Below are positions 24,520-33,136 of a stretch of DNA of 64,000 nt, in pieces. A model generated the notes under the pieces. It ran no database searches, had not been told where the DNA came from, and was given only the letters and a program-made list of their open reading frames with translations. Numbering within the stretch: position 1 is the stretch's first letter; each line of letters begins with the position of its first letter. Made by a program: the position numbers and the translations under genes. The stretch is from Halobacillus litoralis. Lineage in GTDB: Bacteria > Bacillota > Bacilli > Bacillales > Halobacillaceae. The stretch covers positions 496,001 to 560,000 of the forward strand of contig NZ_WMEZ01000001.1 of the NCBI RefSeq assembly GCF_009856415.1, in the 5' to 3' direction.

Positions 24520-25821
24520 ATGAGAATGTACGACATTATTGTCAAAAAACGCGACGGCGGGGAATTGACTAAGGAAGAAATCGAATTCTTCGTGGAAGGT
24601 TACACTAAAGGTGAAATCCCTGACTATCAGGCATCTGCCTTTACCATGGCGATTTACTTCCAGGGCATGACCGCTGAAGAAACAGCCACATTGACGCAAG
24701 CAATGGTCGACTCTGGAGAAACCATCGACCTCTCTGCAATTGAAGGGAAGAAAGTCGATAAGCACTCCACGGGTGGTGTAGGCGATAAAGTAACATTCAT
24801 CGTCGGACCATTAGTTGCTTCTGTGGGTATCCCTGTTGCTAAAATGTCCGGTAGGGGACTTGGTCACACAGGAGGAACGCTTGATAAATTAGAGTCGATC
24901 AAAGGCCTTGAAATTGAAATGACGAAAGAGAAATTCATCGAAAATGTCAACACACACAAACTAGCGGTTGCTGGTCAAACCGGGAACCTGGCCCCTGCAG
25001 ATAAAAAGCTTTATGCACTTAGAGACGTGACGGGTACCGTAAACTCCCTTCCATTGATCGCGGGTTCCATCATGAGTAAGAAAATTGCATCCGGTGCAGA
25101 CAGCATCGTGCTTGATGTCAAAACAGGTTCTGGCGCGTTTATGAAAACGCTTGAAGACTCTGAAGCCCTTGCTCGTGAGATGGTGAACATCGGAAACAAC
25201 CTGGGACGTAACACAGTTGCCGTCATCAGTGACATGAATCAGCCACTCGGCTATGAAGTCGGAAATGCGAACGAAATCAAAGAAGCAGCAGAAATTTTAC
25301 AAGGGAAGAACGTCGAAGACTTACGTTTGCTTTCCCTTGAAATCGCTTCCCACATGGCCGTTCTTGCTGAGAAGTTCTCTACTTACGAAGAAGCTTACGA
25401 AGCAATCGAAGCAAACATTGAAAACGGGAAAGCCTTCCAGTCGCTACGTACACTCATAGAGGCCCAAGGTGGAGACGTATCGATGATTGATGACCTCGAC
25501 CGCTTGCCGAAAGCCGCTCACGAGATTGAAGTGACCGCAGATCAAGATGGTTTCGTATCTGCCATTGATGCAGAATCCATCGGTATAGCTGCCATGTATC
25601 TCGGAGCCGGCCGTGCAACGAAAGACGATGAAATCAATCACGGTGTAGGTATAAGCCTCAAGAAGAAAATCGGCGATCCAGTCAAAGCGGGCGAAGCTCT
25701 TGTCGTATTGACCAGTGATGATGAGCAACCGACGGACTCGATCCAAAAAGTGAAGGAAGCCTACACGATTTCTGGTGAAAAAGTCGAGAAACCGACTTTG
25801 ATCCATAATATCATTAAATAA
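24520..25821 (+). CDS. pdp: Pyrimidine-nucleoside phosphorylase
   Basis: A 433-residue enzyme that phosphorolyses thymidine and uridine. The family signature lies in '[17 protein letters not shown]'. '[11 protein letters not shown]' binds phosphate and K+, and '[12 protein letters not shown]' lines the active site. Start at ATG 24520 aligns with B. subtilis Pdp ('MRM.DII.KK'), and AAAGGGTG precedes it; a GTG three codons earlier is less likely. In B. subtilis pdp lies with dra-nupC, so here it has been placed in the deoB-punA cluster. Confidence 0.96.
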   Translation: MRMYDIIVKKRDGGELTKEEIEFFVEGYTKGEIPDYQASAFTMAIYFQGMTAEETATLTQAMVDSGETIDLSAIEGKKVDKHSTGGVGDKVTFIVGPLVASVGIPVAKMSGRGLGHTGGTLDKLESIKGLEIEMTKEKFIENVNTHKLAVAGQTGNLAPADKKLYALRDVTGTVNSLPLIAGSIMSKKIASGADSIVLDVKTGSGAFMKTLEDSEALAREMVNIGNNLGRNTVAVISDMNQPLGYEVGNANEIKEAAEILQGKNVEDLRLLSLEIASHMAVLAEKFSTYEEAYEAIEANIENGKAFQSLRTLIEAQGGDVSMIDDLDRLPKAAHEIEVTADQDGFVSAIDAESIGIAAMYLGAGRATKDDEINHGVGISLKKKIGDPVKAGEALVVLTSDDEQPTDSIQKVKEAYTISGEKVEKPTLIHNIIK

Positions 25822-25835
25822 TTTTTTTAACTTAG

Positions 25836-25881
25836 AAAAGAAGCGACCAACTATTATTACATGTAGCCGGTCGCTTCTTTT
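25836..25881. terminator. Terminator after pdp
   Basis: AAAAGAAGCGACC pairs with GGTCGCTTCTTTT, 13 bp, with a 20-nt AT-rich loop. Confidence 0.85.
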
Positions 25882-25981
25882 TGTCTTTCCAAACATGGAG
25901 TTTGTACAGAAGATGCAAAGGGGATTAGATATTCATAAGCGGGTACGTTCATGATATTATTCTTGTAGAGGGGGCGGATGC

Positions 25982-26266
25982 ATGGTTCGGTTTTTGGAGT
26001 TGCTCGTTGCACTGGCTGCTCTTGTCCTTGTTTTGTCCAACTGGATATTTTCATTGAACGTAAGCTTTGAACTCGTTGCTCTCGTGTTGGCTCTTTTATA
26101 TTTTTTTACGGGAATTCACTACTTAAGAGACGATCGCGTCATCAGAGGAACAATCATTCTCGTTGTTTCTTCCATGATGGCCTTTATCTTTCGAAAGTTT
26201 TATACCTATTACATAGGGAGGGGAAAAAATGGACCAATGCATCTTATGCTCACCAGAAGCGGATGA
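25982..26266 (+). CDS. Small membrane protein with three predicted spans
   Basis: A 94-residue hydrophobic protein beginning 'MVRFLELL', with membrane segments at about 4-22, 28-46 and 58-76. GAGGGGGCGG precedes the ATG. Its last 38 bp overlap the start of the HIT-family gene in another frame, and that gene's ribosome binding site lies within it, so the two are likely coupled. The family is not recognised. Confidence 0.6.
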   Translation: MVRFLELLVALAALVLVLSNWIFSLNVSFELVALVLALLYFFTGIHYLRDDRVIRGTIILVVSSMMAFIFRKFYTYYIGRGKNGPMHLMLTRSG

Positions 26267-26615
26267 ACAGCAGAAAATCATATTTGAGAACAAATCCTGT
26301 TACTTCATTCAAAAAGACCAGCGTATTTTAAAGGGTTCAGGTTTGATTGTACCCAAATCTCACAAAACAACCGTTTTCGACCTTTCGAAAGAAGAGTGGA
26401 TGGATACACAGGAAATGATTCAACAGGTCAAAGAATGGCTTGATGATACGCTTCAACCGGATGGCTACAACATCGGCTACAACTGTTACAAAACCGGTGG
26501 GCAGCATATCTTCCACGCCCATATGCACATCATCCCCCGTTTCCAGGACGAACCCCACGCAGGAAAAGGCATCCGCCACTGGCTCAAACAAGAAGAAAAC
26601 AAACGCTACATCTAA
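26229..26615 (+). CDS. HIT family protein
   Basis: A 128-residue histidine-triad nucleotide-binding protein. The triad H-x-H-x-H is in 'HIFHAHMHIIPRF', and an N-terminal C-x2-C ('CILC') plus 'LKGSGLIVPKSHK' fit the HIT fold. Such proteins hydrolyse AMP-linked compounds such as dinucleoside polyphosphates or adenylates. A GGGAGGGG box is present. The gene lies between pdp and dacF, which is not the usual B. subtilis place for a HIT gene. Confidence 0.9.
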   Translation: MDQCILCSPEADEQQKIIFENKSCYFIQKDQRILKGSGLIVPKSHKTTVFDLSKEEWMDTQEMIQQVKEWLDDTLQPDGYNIGYNCYKTGGQHIFHAHMHIIPRFQDEPHAGKGIRHWLKQEENKRYI

Positions 26616-26644
26616 AACACGACCTAACAAGGTCGTGTTTTTTG
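26614..26644 (+). terminator. Terminator after HIT gene
   Basis: AAAACACGACCT pairs with AGGTCGTGTTTT around a 3-4 nt loop with a trailing T run. Confidence 0.9.
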
Positions 26645-26695
26645 TTGTTTTCCTACCAGTAGTCTTCAACAAACGCTCCCTTTAGTTGAAGACTC

Positions 26696-26865
26696 AGTTT
26701 CAAGACTTTTGTTGAGTGGTAGGGGCTGCGGGGAATAGCTCGCTTTCCGCGGGAGCGCGGTGAGCCTCCTCGGACTGCGTCCTGTGGGGTCTCACCATGC
26801 ACTTTTTTCCTGCAGGAGTCTCGCCATTCCCCTCCGCCCACTTGCCGGAAGAAATTCTCGAAACT
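26696..26865 (+). repeat. GC-rich nested-hairpin repeat, family 1, copy C
   Basis: Same stems as copy A: GGGGAATRGC-type outer stem, GCGGGA (partner TCCTGC, with a G-T pair), GGTGAG/CTCACC, and GGAC-TGC-GTCC. The left end reads TTTCAAGA and the right end TTCTCGAAACT. It follows the HIT gene terminator. Confidence 0.88.
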
Positions 26866-26960
26866 ACCTTCCAGCAATAGGAATTTTTATGGTCGCTAAT
26901 CCTATATCGACGTGGTTTAAGCAGGATTTAAAAAAGTTTTTGGTAGGTTACTATAAGAGG

Positions 26961-27128
26961 GATTTCGAGAACCTCACATGGCCAAGGGGCGGAGGGAAAG
27001 TGAGACTCCTGTGGGAAGTGCGTGGTAGGTGAGACCCGCAGAGCGTTAGCTCGAGGGGGCTCATCACTCGCCCACGGAAAGCGAACCTTTTCCCGGAGCC
27101 CCTAGAACGATATAAACATCTCGAAATC
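26961..27128 (-). repeat. GC-rich nested-hairpin repeat, family 1, divergent copy D
   Basis: Ends are ATTTCGAGA (26962-26970) and TCTCGAAAT (27119-27127). Inner stems are kept with altered bases: GGGAAA/TTTCCC (26994-26999 with 27089-27094), GTGGG/CCCAC (27011-27015 with 27071-27075) and GAGC-GTTA-GCTC (27041-27052). The changed pairs compensate each other relative to copy A. It sits only 95 bp from copy C in the opposite orientation. Confidence 0.82.
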
Positions 27129-27235
27129 CAGCCTTCCACTATCACCTTTTTGCTTTGTATGGCTTATTGCATTATGTATAGAAGATGATGGTAAGGGAAT
27201 GCTAGGGTCACTTAAAGCAATGGGAGGTTTTGGTT

Positions 27236-28411
27236 ATGAAAAAAATGATGGGTGTGTGTCTCGCTCTTTGTTTAGTTGTCTCACTTTTTCCGTTAAACAT
27301 GACTTTTGCAGAAGAAAGGGAGTCAACAGAGATCGTCAATTCGGCGAAGTCGGCGATATTGATGGAAAAGAACAGCGGGATGACGCTTTATGATAAGGAT
27401 TCAAATAAAAAGCTGCCCCCTGCGAGTATGACGAAGGTCATGACGCTGTTGTTGATTATGGAAGAACTCGATAAAGGCGGCATCAAACTGGATGAAAAAG
27501 TCCGTATCAGTGAACACGCCGCTTCTATGGGAGGTTCTCAAATTTTCCTTGAAGCCGGCGAAGAGATGACTGTCGAAGATTTGCTCAAAGGAATTGCAGT
27601 CGCTTCTGGAAATGACGCGAGTGTCGCAATGGCAGAACGGATTGCCGGCAGTGAAAAAGAGTTTGTCGCTCAAATGAATAAAAAAGCGAAAGACCTCGGT
27701 TTGAAGAATACTCAATTTCAGAACCCGACAGGTCTTCCGGCTGAAGGTCATTTCAGTACAGCTCATGATATGGCTGTCATGGCCAGAGAATTACTCCTCC
27801 ATGATGAGGTGACGAATTACACAAAAATCTATGATGATTATTTACGTAAAGGACAGGAAAACGAATTCTGGTTAGTCAACACGAACAAGTTGATCAAGAA
27901 TTATCCAGGAATGGACGGATTGAAAACAGGTTATACGAGTGAAGCGAAATATTGCCTTACGGCTTCTGCGAAACGAGACGATATGCATATGATCGCTGTC
28001 GTAATGGGAGCCGAAAATCCGAAGATGAGGAACTCGGATGTGACCAGTCTTTTGGATTATGGGTTCAGTCAGTATGAAGGTGTCAAACTCTATTCTAAGG
28101 ACGACACGATGATAACCATGAAAATCACGAGAGGGAAGCCTCTGGAGTTGAATCTTTCTCCGGAAAAAGATGTCGTTGTTTTGAAGAAGAAAAATGACAA
28201 GAAGAGCAAGTATGAAACAGAGCTGAAAGTAGCGGAGAAATCAGACCTTCCATTGGAAAAAGGAGCCCATATGGGATGGGTGATCGTGAAGAGTGGAGAC
28301 CAGGAAGTCGCTAAAGTACGTCTGGAAACGGTTGAAACCATGGAAAAAGCAGGTTTTCCTGCCCTGTGGCAACGTTCTTGGAAGAATTTGACGAGCTTTC
28401 AGAGGTTTTAG
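27236..28411 (+). CDS. dacF: D-alanyl-D-alanine carboxypeptidase DacF
   Basis: A 391-residue exported penicillin-binding protein (S11 family). It has a signal peptide (cleavage after about 'TFA', residue 25), the active-site S64-M-T-K67, S-G-N in 'VASGNDAS' and K-T-G in 'DGLKTGYTS', then a beta-rich C-terminal domain. It trims pentapeptides of peptidoglycan, in B. subtilis in the forespore for cortex control. The position directly upstream of the spoIIA operon is conserved. GGGAGG precedes the ATG at 27236. Confidence 0.94.
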   Translation: MKKMMGVCLALCLVVSLFPLNMTFAEERESTEIVNSAKSAILMEKNSGMTLYDKDSNKKLPPASMTKVMTLLLIMEELDKGGIKLDEKVRISEHAASMGGSQIFLEAGEEMTVEDLLKGIAVASGNDASVAMAERIAGSEKEFVAQMNKKAKDLGLKNTQFQNPTGLPAEGHFSTAHDMAVMARELLLHDEVTNYTKIYDDYLRKGQENEFWLVNTNKLIKNYPGMDGLKTGYTSEAKYCLTASAKRDDMHMIAVVMGAENPKMRNSDVTSLLDYGFSQYEGVKLYSKDDTMITMKITRGKPLELNLSPEKDVVVLKKKNDKKSKYETELKVAEKSDLPLEKGAHMGWVIVKSGDQEVAKVRLETVETMEKAGFPALWQRSWKNLTSFQRF

Positions 28412-28437
28412 CATTTTCTCACTAGTTATGTTTTTGA

Positions 28438-28466
28438 GCAGGAAATGACAGCGAAAAGTACGAAAA
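28438..28466 (+). promoter_or_regulatory. Candidate SigH promoter of the spoIIA operon
   Basis: GCAGGAAAT (28438-28446) fits the SigH -35 pattern RnAGGAwWW, and CGAAAA about 15 bp later resembles the -10 GAAT core. In B. subtilis spoIIA is read by SigH with Spo0A. The -10 match is imperfect. Confidence 0.45.
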
Positions 28467-28505
28467 GACATAGTGACTCTTATAAAGTCAGAGGAGGTAA
28501 TTCAC

Positions 28506-28871
28506 TTGAGTCTTCAAGTTAATTTTGCTGTTAGAGAGAATGTTTTGCTCGTCCGTTTGAATGGGGAGCTGGATCACCATGAAGCCACGACGCTTCGGGA
28601 AGCTTGGCAGAAGGAGCTCGCGAACAACGGTGTCGAACATGTGATTGTCAATTTACAAAAATTGTCCTTCATGGATAGTTCAGGCCTTGGTGTGATGCTC
28701 GGTCGTTATAAAGAGGTACAAGCGAAAGGAAACGAAATGGTGCTTTGCTCGATTTCGCCTGAGGTTCGGAGATTGTTTGATATGTCGGGAATGTTCAAAA
28801 TCATGAAGCTCGTGGATGATGAGGCATCCGCGCTTGAGATGTTGGGGGTGGCATCATGCGAAATGAAATGA
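28506..28871 (+). CDS. spoIIAA: Anti-sigma F factor antagonist
   Basis: A 121-residue STAS-domain protein. The phosphorylation segment '[14 protein letters not shown]' holds the regulatory Ser58/Ser59. Unphosphorylated SpoIIAA displaces SigF from SpoIIAB in the forespore. The start is a TTG at 28506 with GAGGAGGT upstream; an earlier in-frame ATG would add a stretch not seen in the family. It overlaps spoIIAB by 16 bp. Confidence 0.96.
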   Translation: MSLQVNFAVRENVLLVRLNGELDHHEATTLREAWQKELANNGVEHVIVNLQKLSFMDSSGLGVMLGRYKEVQAKGNEMVLCSISPEVRRLFDMSGMFKIMKLVDDEASALEMLGVASCEMK

Positions 28872-29296
28872 CGCTGGAATTTACGAGTGTGAGTGAAAAT
28901 GAATCCCTTGCCCGTGTATCTGTTGCTGCTTTTGTCAGCCAAATCAATCCAACGATGGAAGAATTGACGGATATTAAAACCGTCGTATCTGAGGCAGTTA
29001 CAAATGCCATCATTCATGGCTATGAAGAGAAAAGCGATGAAAAAGTCATGCTTACTTGTGCCATTGATGACGGAGAAATCGAACTGATCATCCAGGATCG
29101 TGGTCAGGGTATTGAGAATATCGATATTGCGAAAGAACCGCTCTATACATCGAAACCGGAATGGGAACGCTCGGGAATGGGTTTTACCATCATGGAGAAT
29201 TTCATGGATCGCGTAGACATTACTTCAGAGCCCGGGGTCGGAACGACGATCCGTATGACGAAGCAGTTGACGTCAACCCGCGCTTTGTGCAATTGA
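28856..29296 (+). CDS. spoIIAB: Anti-sigma F factor, serine kinase
   Basis: A 146-residue GHKL-fold ATPase that binds and blocks SigF and phosphorylates SpoIIAA. The N-box is '[14 protein letters not shown]', the G1 box 'IQDRGQGI', and the G2 region '[15 protein letters not shown]'. The start overlaps the end of spoIIAA, giving translational coupling and a balanced ratio of the two proteins. Confidence 0.97.
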   Translation: MRNEMTLEFTSVSENESLARVSVAAFVSQINPTMEELTDIKTVVSEAVTNAIIHGYEEKSDEKVMLTCAIDDGEIELIIQDRGQGIENIDIAKEPLYTSKPEWERSGMGFTIMENFMDRVDITSEPGVGTTIRMTKQLTSTRALCN

Positions 29297-29306
29297 GGCG
29301 CCGCCT

Positions 29307-30053
29307 ATGAGCGATACGACAAAAGAACGTCTGTCCGACAAAGATGTCAAAGAGCTGATCAAAAAGAGTCAGGCGGGCGATCAAGAGGCGAGGGACTTTT
29401 TAGTAGAAAAGAATACCCGTCTCGTATGGTCGGTCGTCCAGCGATATCTCAGACGTGGATACGATCAGGATGATTTGTATCAAATCGGCTGTATCGGCCT
29501 GCTTAAATCGATCGACAAATTCGATTTAAGTTATGATGTGCGTTTTTCAACCTACGCTGTCCCCATGATCATTGGTGAAATTCAGCGGTTCATCCGGGAT
29601 GATGGCAGTGTGAAAGTGAGCCGGAGCTTGAAAGAGCTGAATCATAAAGTCCGTGCCAAAAAAGAAGAACTTTTAAAGGAATATGGACGCTCTCCGACGG
29701 TTAATGAGCTGGCGGATGCGTTAGGTCTGACAAGAGAGGAAATCGTCCAGGCGGAGGAAGTTGGACGAACCCCTCAGTCCATTTATGAAACGGTCTATGA
29801 AAATGAGGGCGACCCGATCACTCTTGTCGACCAAATTGCTGAAGAGGAAAGCAACTGGTTCGATCACCTGACCCTCCAGGATGTGATGAGTAAACTGGAC
29901 AAACGGGAACGGCTGATCATTTACCTGCGTTATTACAAAGATCAAACGCAAACTGAAGTAGCGGAGCGTTTAGGGATATCGCAAGTTCAAGTATCGCGGT
30001 TGGAGAAAAAAATTCTTGCTGATATGAAAGAAACGATGAACGATACAAGCTGA
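29307..30053 (+). CDS. sigF: RNA polymerase sigma-F factor
   Basis: A 248-residue sporulation sigma factor for the forespore. Region 2 ('RGYDQDDLYQIGCIGLLK', 'FSTYAVPMIIGEIQRFIR'), region 3 ('GRSPTVNELADALGL') and region 4 ('LIIYLRYYKDQTQTEVAERL') are complete. It is the third gene of the spoIIA operon, 10 bp after spoIIAB, with a terminator just behind. Confidence 0.97.
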   Translation: MSDTTKERLSDKDVKELIKKSQAGDQEARDFLVEKNTRLVWSVVQRYLRRGYDQDDLYQIGCIGLLKSIDKFDLSYDVRFSTYAVPMIIGEIQRFIRDDGSVKVSRSLKELNHKVRAKKEELLKEYGRSPTVNELADALGLTREEIVQAEEVGRTPQSIYETVYENEGDPITLVDQIAEEESNWFDHLTLQDVMSKLDKRERLIIYLRYYKDQTQTEVAERLGISQVQVSRLEKKILADMKETMNDTS

Positions 30054-30055
30054 GG

Positions 30056-30085
30056 GCTGTACCTAAAATGGTACAGCTTTTTTTT
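30056..30085 (+). terminator. Terminator after sigF
   Basis: GCTGTACC pairs with GGTACAGC around a 6-nt loop with eight T after it. Confidence 0.92.
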
Positions 30086-30147
30086 ATGTTCCAGTAGCTA
30101 TTATCAGACGGAAGCCTACTTGTGGCTTCAGATACACGATTTTTTAG

Positions 30148-30178
30148 TGTATTCAATTACCAAGGAGACTTCGTATGA
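30148..30178 (+). promoter_or_regulatory. Candidate SigG promoter of the spoVA operon
   Basis: TGTATT (30148-30153) and CGTATGA (30172-30178) are 18 bp apart and match the SigG elements TGHATR and CATWHTA in most positions. The family's spoVA operon is SigG-dependent. Confidence 0.35.
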
Positions 30179-30237
30179 TTTTTCCGATCTCACACATAAT
30201 AAGTCTAAGAAAATTTTACACAGGGGAGGCGGTAGGA

Positions 30238-30855
30238 TTGGCGACTCCTGTCTATATACGTACAAAGCAATCGATTTATGTTCAACCTTTGGCAAAAATC
30301 CGTTTGCAGGATGTGGCTCGTGTTACGGGACAAAAGCGTCATAAACCGGTCCTGGAACAGATGGTCTTACATCAAGTGACCGAAGAAGATCACAATATCG
30401 TTGTCATCGATTCTTTCATGATCATTGAACAAGTCATCGAGAAATTTCCGGAGCTTGAGGTTGAACTGATCGGACCGAATCAGTGCGTTGTTCATGTGGA
30501 AAAACATCAAAAGCAGCCGTCCCCTCTATTGATTAGTGCCATATGGGTCCTCCTTTTTATTGGAGCAGCGATGGCGATTATGAACTTCCACTATGATGTG
30601 AGCATGCAGGCGGTTCAGCAGAAGCTGCACTTCATGTTGACCGGGGAGGAAGTGGAACATCCGTTATGGATCCAGGTGCCGTATTCCATCGGTCTTGGGA
30701 TTGGAATGATTTTATTTTTTAATCACTGGTTCCAGAAACGATTCAATGAAGAACCGAGTCCGATGGAGGTAGAAATATTCAATTACCAGGAAGACCTCGA
30801 CCATTACGTGGCCATTAAGGAGAATAAGGTGGAAAAACAGGATGTGGATCGTTGA
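30238..30855 (+). CDS. spoVAA: Stage V sporulation protein AA
   Basis: A 205-residue protein with an N-terminal soluble part and two membrane segments ('LISAIWVLLFIGAAMAIM' and 'YSIGLGIGMILFFNHWF'). The signature 'AIMNFHYDVSMQ' and 'NEEPSPMEVEIFNYQ' match SpoVAA closely. It belongs to the channel that moves dipicolinic acid into and out of the spore. The TTG at 30238 is used: GGGGAGGCGG lies before it and it aligns with the family start. It overlaps spoVAB by 14 bp. Confidence 0.95.
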   Translation: MATPVYIRTKQSIYVQPLAKIRLQDVARVTGQKRHKPVLEQMVLHQVTEEDHNIVVIDSFMIIEQVIEKFPELEVELIGPNQCVVHVEKHQKQPSPLLISAIWVLLFIGAAMAIMNFHYDVSMQAVQQKLHFMLTGEEVEHPLWIQVPYSIGLGIGMILFFNHWFQKRFNEEPSPMEVEIFNYQEDLDHYVAIKENKVEKQDVDR

Positions 30856-31252
30856 AGCACTCATTGGACTTGCTGCTGGCATTGCTGTCGGAACAGGCTT
30901 CGTCGCGTTTTTGACCGTCCTTGGCATCGTCCCTAGGCTCATGCAGTTGAGCCATTCGGAATCAAAACTGCGGAGTTATGAGATGGCCGTGATCTTAGGC
31001 GTTTTTGCAGGGATTTATCTTTCATTCGGCGATGGACCAGTGAAGATGACACTCATTGGTCTTGTTATATGGGGACTTTTTCATGGAATCTTCATAGGAA
31101 TGCTGGCTGCTGCTCTGACAGAAGTCTTGAATGTATTTCCACTTTTATTCAAACGAATCGGTGTGGATGGCTTTTTATTTACGCTATTAATGGCTCTGGT
31201 CCTTGGGAAAATCGCAGGTTCTTTGTTTCAATGGATCATTTTTGTCAGGTGA
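30842..31252 (+). CDS. spoVAB: Stage V sporulation protein AB
   Basis: A 136-residue membrane protein with four predicted spans and 'GLAAGIAVGTGFVAFLTVLG' at the N-terminus. It is part of the SpoVA dipicolinate channel in the spore inner membrane. Its start overlaps the end of spoVAA, and it is followed after 25 bp by spoVAC. Confidence 0.95.
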   Translation: MWIVEALIGLAAGIAVGTGFVAFLTVLGIVPRLMQLSHSESKLRSYEMAVILGVFAGIYLSFGDGPVKMTLIGLVIWGLFHGIFIGMLAAALTEVLNVFPLLFKRIGVDGFLFTLLMALVLGKIAGSLFQWIIFVR

Positions 31253-31277
31253 ACGATTGTGATTAGGAGGAAGTAGT

Positions 31278-31736
31278 GTGGGTAAACAACCGCTTAATGA
31301 AAAAAATTTTGATAAGGCGAGAAAATCATATCAACCGAAACCGCCTTATGTCATGAATTGTTTGAAAGCATTTATTGTAGGTGGATTGATCTGCGTGTTT
31401 GGTGAACTTTTGACGCAAATGTATATCCATTGGTTCGACTATAGTGAGAAAAATGCAATCAATCCAACGGTAGCGACGTTAATTCTTCTCTCTGCTCTTG
31501 CGACAGGGTTTGGTGTGTATGATAAGCTCGGCCAGTTTGCCGGAGCTGGTTCTGCGGTTCCTGTCACTGGATTCGCAAACTCAATCACTTCAGCGGCCTT
31601 GGAACATAAATCTGAGGGGCTCGTCCTTGGAGTTGCCACCAACTTATTCAAGTTAGCAGGATCTGTCATAGTATTCGGTGTCGTAGCCGCTTATGTATTA
31701 GGAATCATCCGATATGTGTGGTCGCTTATTTTTTAG
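31278..31736 (+). CDS. spoVAC: Stage V sporulation protein AC
   Basis: A 152-residue membrane protein starting at GTG 31278 with TAGGAGGAA upstream. The paired motif 'AFIVGGLICVFGELLTQ' and 'GAGSAVPVTGFANSITSAALE' is shared with SpoVAE below, showing their common origin. SpoVAC is known as a mechanosensitive-type channel component for dipicolinic acid release. Confidence 0.96.
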   Translation: MGKQPLNEKNFDKARKSYQPKPPYVMNCLKAFIVGGLICVFGELLTQMYIHWFDYSEKNAINPTVATLILLSALATGFGVYDKLGQFAGAGSAVPVTGFANSITSAALEHKSEGLVLGVATNLFKLAGSVIVFGVVAAYVLGIIRYVWSLIF

Positions 31737-31748
31737 GAGGAAAAGCAT

Positions 31749-32765
31749 ATGGCTAAAACTGGAACACATTCATGGACGTTTACCGATCCGGTGTATTTAC
31801 AATCCACGGGCACGGCCGTCGGTCCGATGGAAGGTGAAGGTCCACTCAAAGATACGTATGACGTCATTCATGAAGAGCTTCACTGTGGGGAATCCAACTG
31901 GGAGCTTGCTGAACGTAAATTGATGACCGATGCGGTGTACACTTGTTTGCAGAAAGCAGGGGTCGACCAATCCAATATTGATTTGTTTTTAGCGGGAGAC
32001 CTTTTGAATCAGAACGTCACAGGCAACTATGTAGCAAGACAATTAGGAATACCTGTATTAGGAATGTTTGGCGCTTGTTCCACGAGTATGGAGACGCTTG
32101 CCACAGGTGCTGCGCTTGTTTCATCAGGATATGCAACACAAGCCTTGGTAGCCGTCAGTTCTCACAACTGTACAGCTGAACGCCAATTCCGTTATCCGAC
32201 AGAGTATGGAGGACAAAAACCTGGGACCGCTACGTTTACCGTCACAGGAAGCGGGGCTGCCCTTCTTTCGAAAACACCATCAAAAATCAAGGTTGAGGCT
32301 GCAACGATCGGCAAGGTAATGGATTATAGTGTCAAAGACCCGTTTGATATGGGATCAGCGATGGCTCCAGCTGCCTGGGACACGATCAAAACACATCTTG
32401 AAGACATGGGAAGGGTTCCTGGAGATTACGATGTCATCGCAACAGGGGACTTGTCCTCTGTCGGCACCCCCATTCTTAAGGACCTGATGAAACAGGATGG
32501 CTATGATATCAGTGATGTGCATAAAGACTGTGGGTTGCTCGTTTATCACAGCGATCAGCCTGTGTTTGCAGGGGGTAGCGGATGTGCATGCTCAGCGGTC
32601 GTGACTTATGGAAAAATTGTGCAGGATTTGATCAGTGGTAAATACAAACGTGTGTTAATTGTTGCGACTGGTGCACTGATGAGTCCAATGATGCTCCAAC
32701 AGAAGGAATCGATTCCAGGTATTGCTCATGCCGTTGTGCTCACGAGAGGGGAGGGGGAATCATGA
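31749..32765 (+). CDS. spoVAD: Stage V sporulation protein AD
   Basis: A 338-residue soluble protein with a thiolase-like fold, the dipicolinate-binding subunit of the SpoVA complex. '[20 protein letters not shown]' corresponds to the thiolase nucleophile region, and '[15 protein letters not shown]' is near the C-terminus. Length fits the B. subtilis protein (338). It overlaps spoVAE by four bases. Confidence 0.97.
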   Translation: MAKTGTHSWTFTDPVYLQSTGTAVGPMEGEGPLKDTYDVIHEELHCGESNWELAERKLMTDAVYTCLQKAGVDQSNIDLFLAGDLLNQNVTGNYVARQLGIPVLGMFGACSTSMETLATGAALVSSGYATQALVAVSSHNCTAERQFRYPTEYGGQKPGTATFTVTGSGAALLSKTPSKIKVEAATIGKVMDYSVKDPFDMGSAMAPAAWDTIKTHLEDMGRVPGDYDVIATGDLSSVGTPILKDLMKQDGYDISDVHKDCGLLVYHSDQPVFAGGSGCACSAVVTYGKIVQDLISGKYKRVLIVATGALMSPMMLQQKESIPGIAHAVVLTRGEGES

Positions 32766-33112
32766 CATTTTTATGGGCGTTCATCGTCGGCGGGGGCATT
32801 TGCGTCATCGGACAGATCTTATTGGATGTATTCAAGTTGACTCCTGCCCATGTGATGTCTTCCTTTGTTGTCGCTGGTGCGGTTTTGGACGCGTTCGACC
32901 TCTATGATAACCTCATTGAGTTTGCTGGTGCAGGAGCGACTGTGCCAATCACGAGTTTTGGGCATTCGCTTTTGCATGGAGCCATGGAACAGGCGGATGA
33001 GCATGGCTTTATCGGGGTTGCCGTCGGAATTTTCGAATTGACATCGGCCGGTATAGCATCCGCCATATTGTTTGGCTTTATCGTTGCAGTTATTTTCAAG
33101 CCTAAAGGATAA
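32762..33112 (+). CDS. spoVAEB: Stage V sporulation protein AE (AEB type)
   Basis: A 116-residue membrane protein with '[17 protein letters not shown]' and '[20 protein letters not shown]', parallel to SpoVAC. It is the membrane subunit often called SpoVAEb. In B. subtilis the next gene is spoVAEA; here it is missing and spoVAF follows after 24 bp. Confidence 0.94.
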   Translation: MTFLWAFIVGGGICVIGQILLDVFKLTPAHVMSSFVVAGAVLDAFDLYDNLIEFAGAGATVPITSFGHSLLHGAMEQADEHGFIGVAVGIFELTSAGIASAILFGFIVAVIFKPKG

Positions 33113-33136
33113 ATCGAGATCAAGGAGTGGAGGGTT

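Noticed and set aside
26696-27128. Possible CRISPR array from the paired repeats C and D
   Set aside because: Only two inverted, diverged units of about 170 bp are present, with no short direct repeats or spacers and no cas genes.
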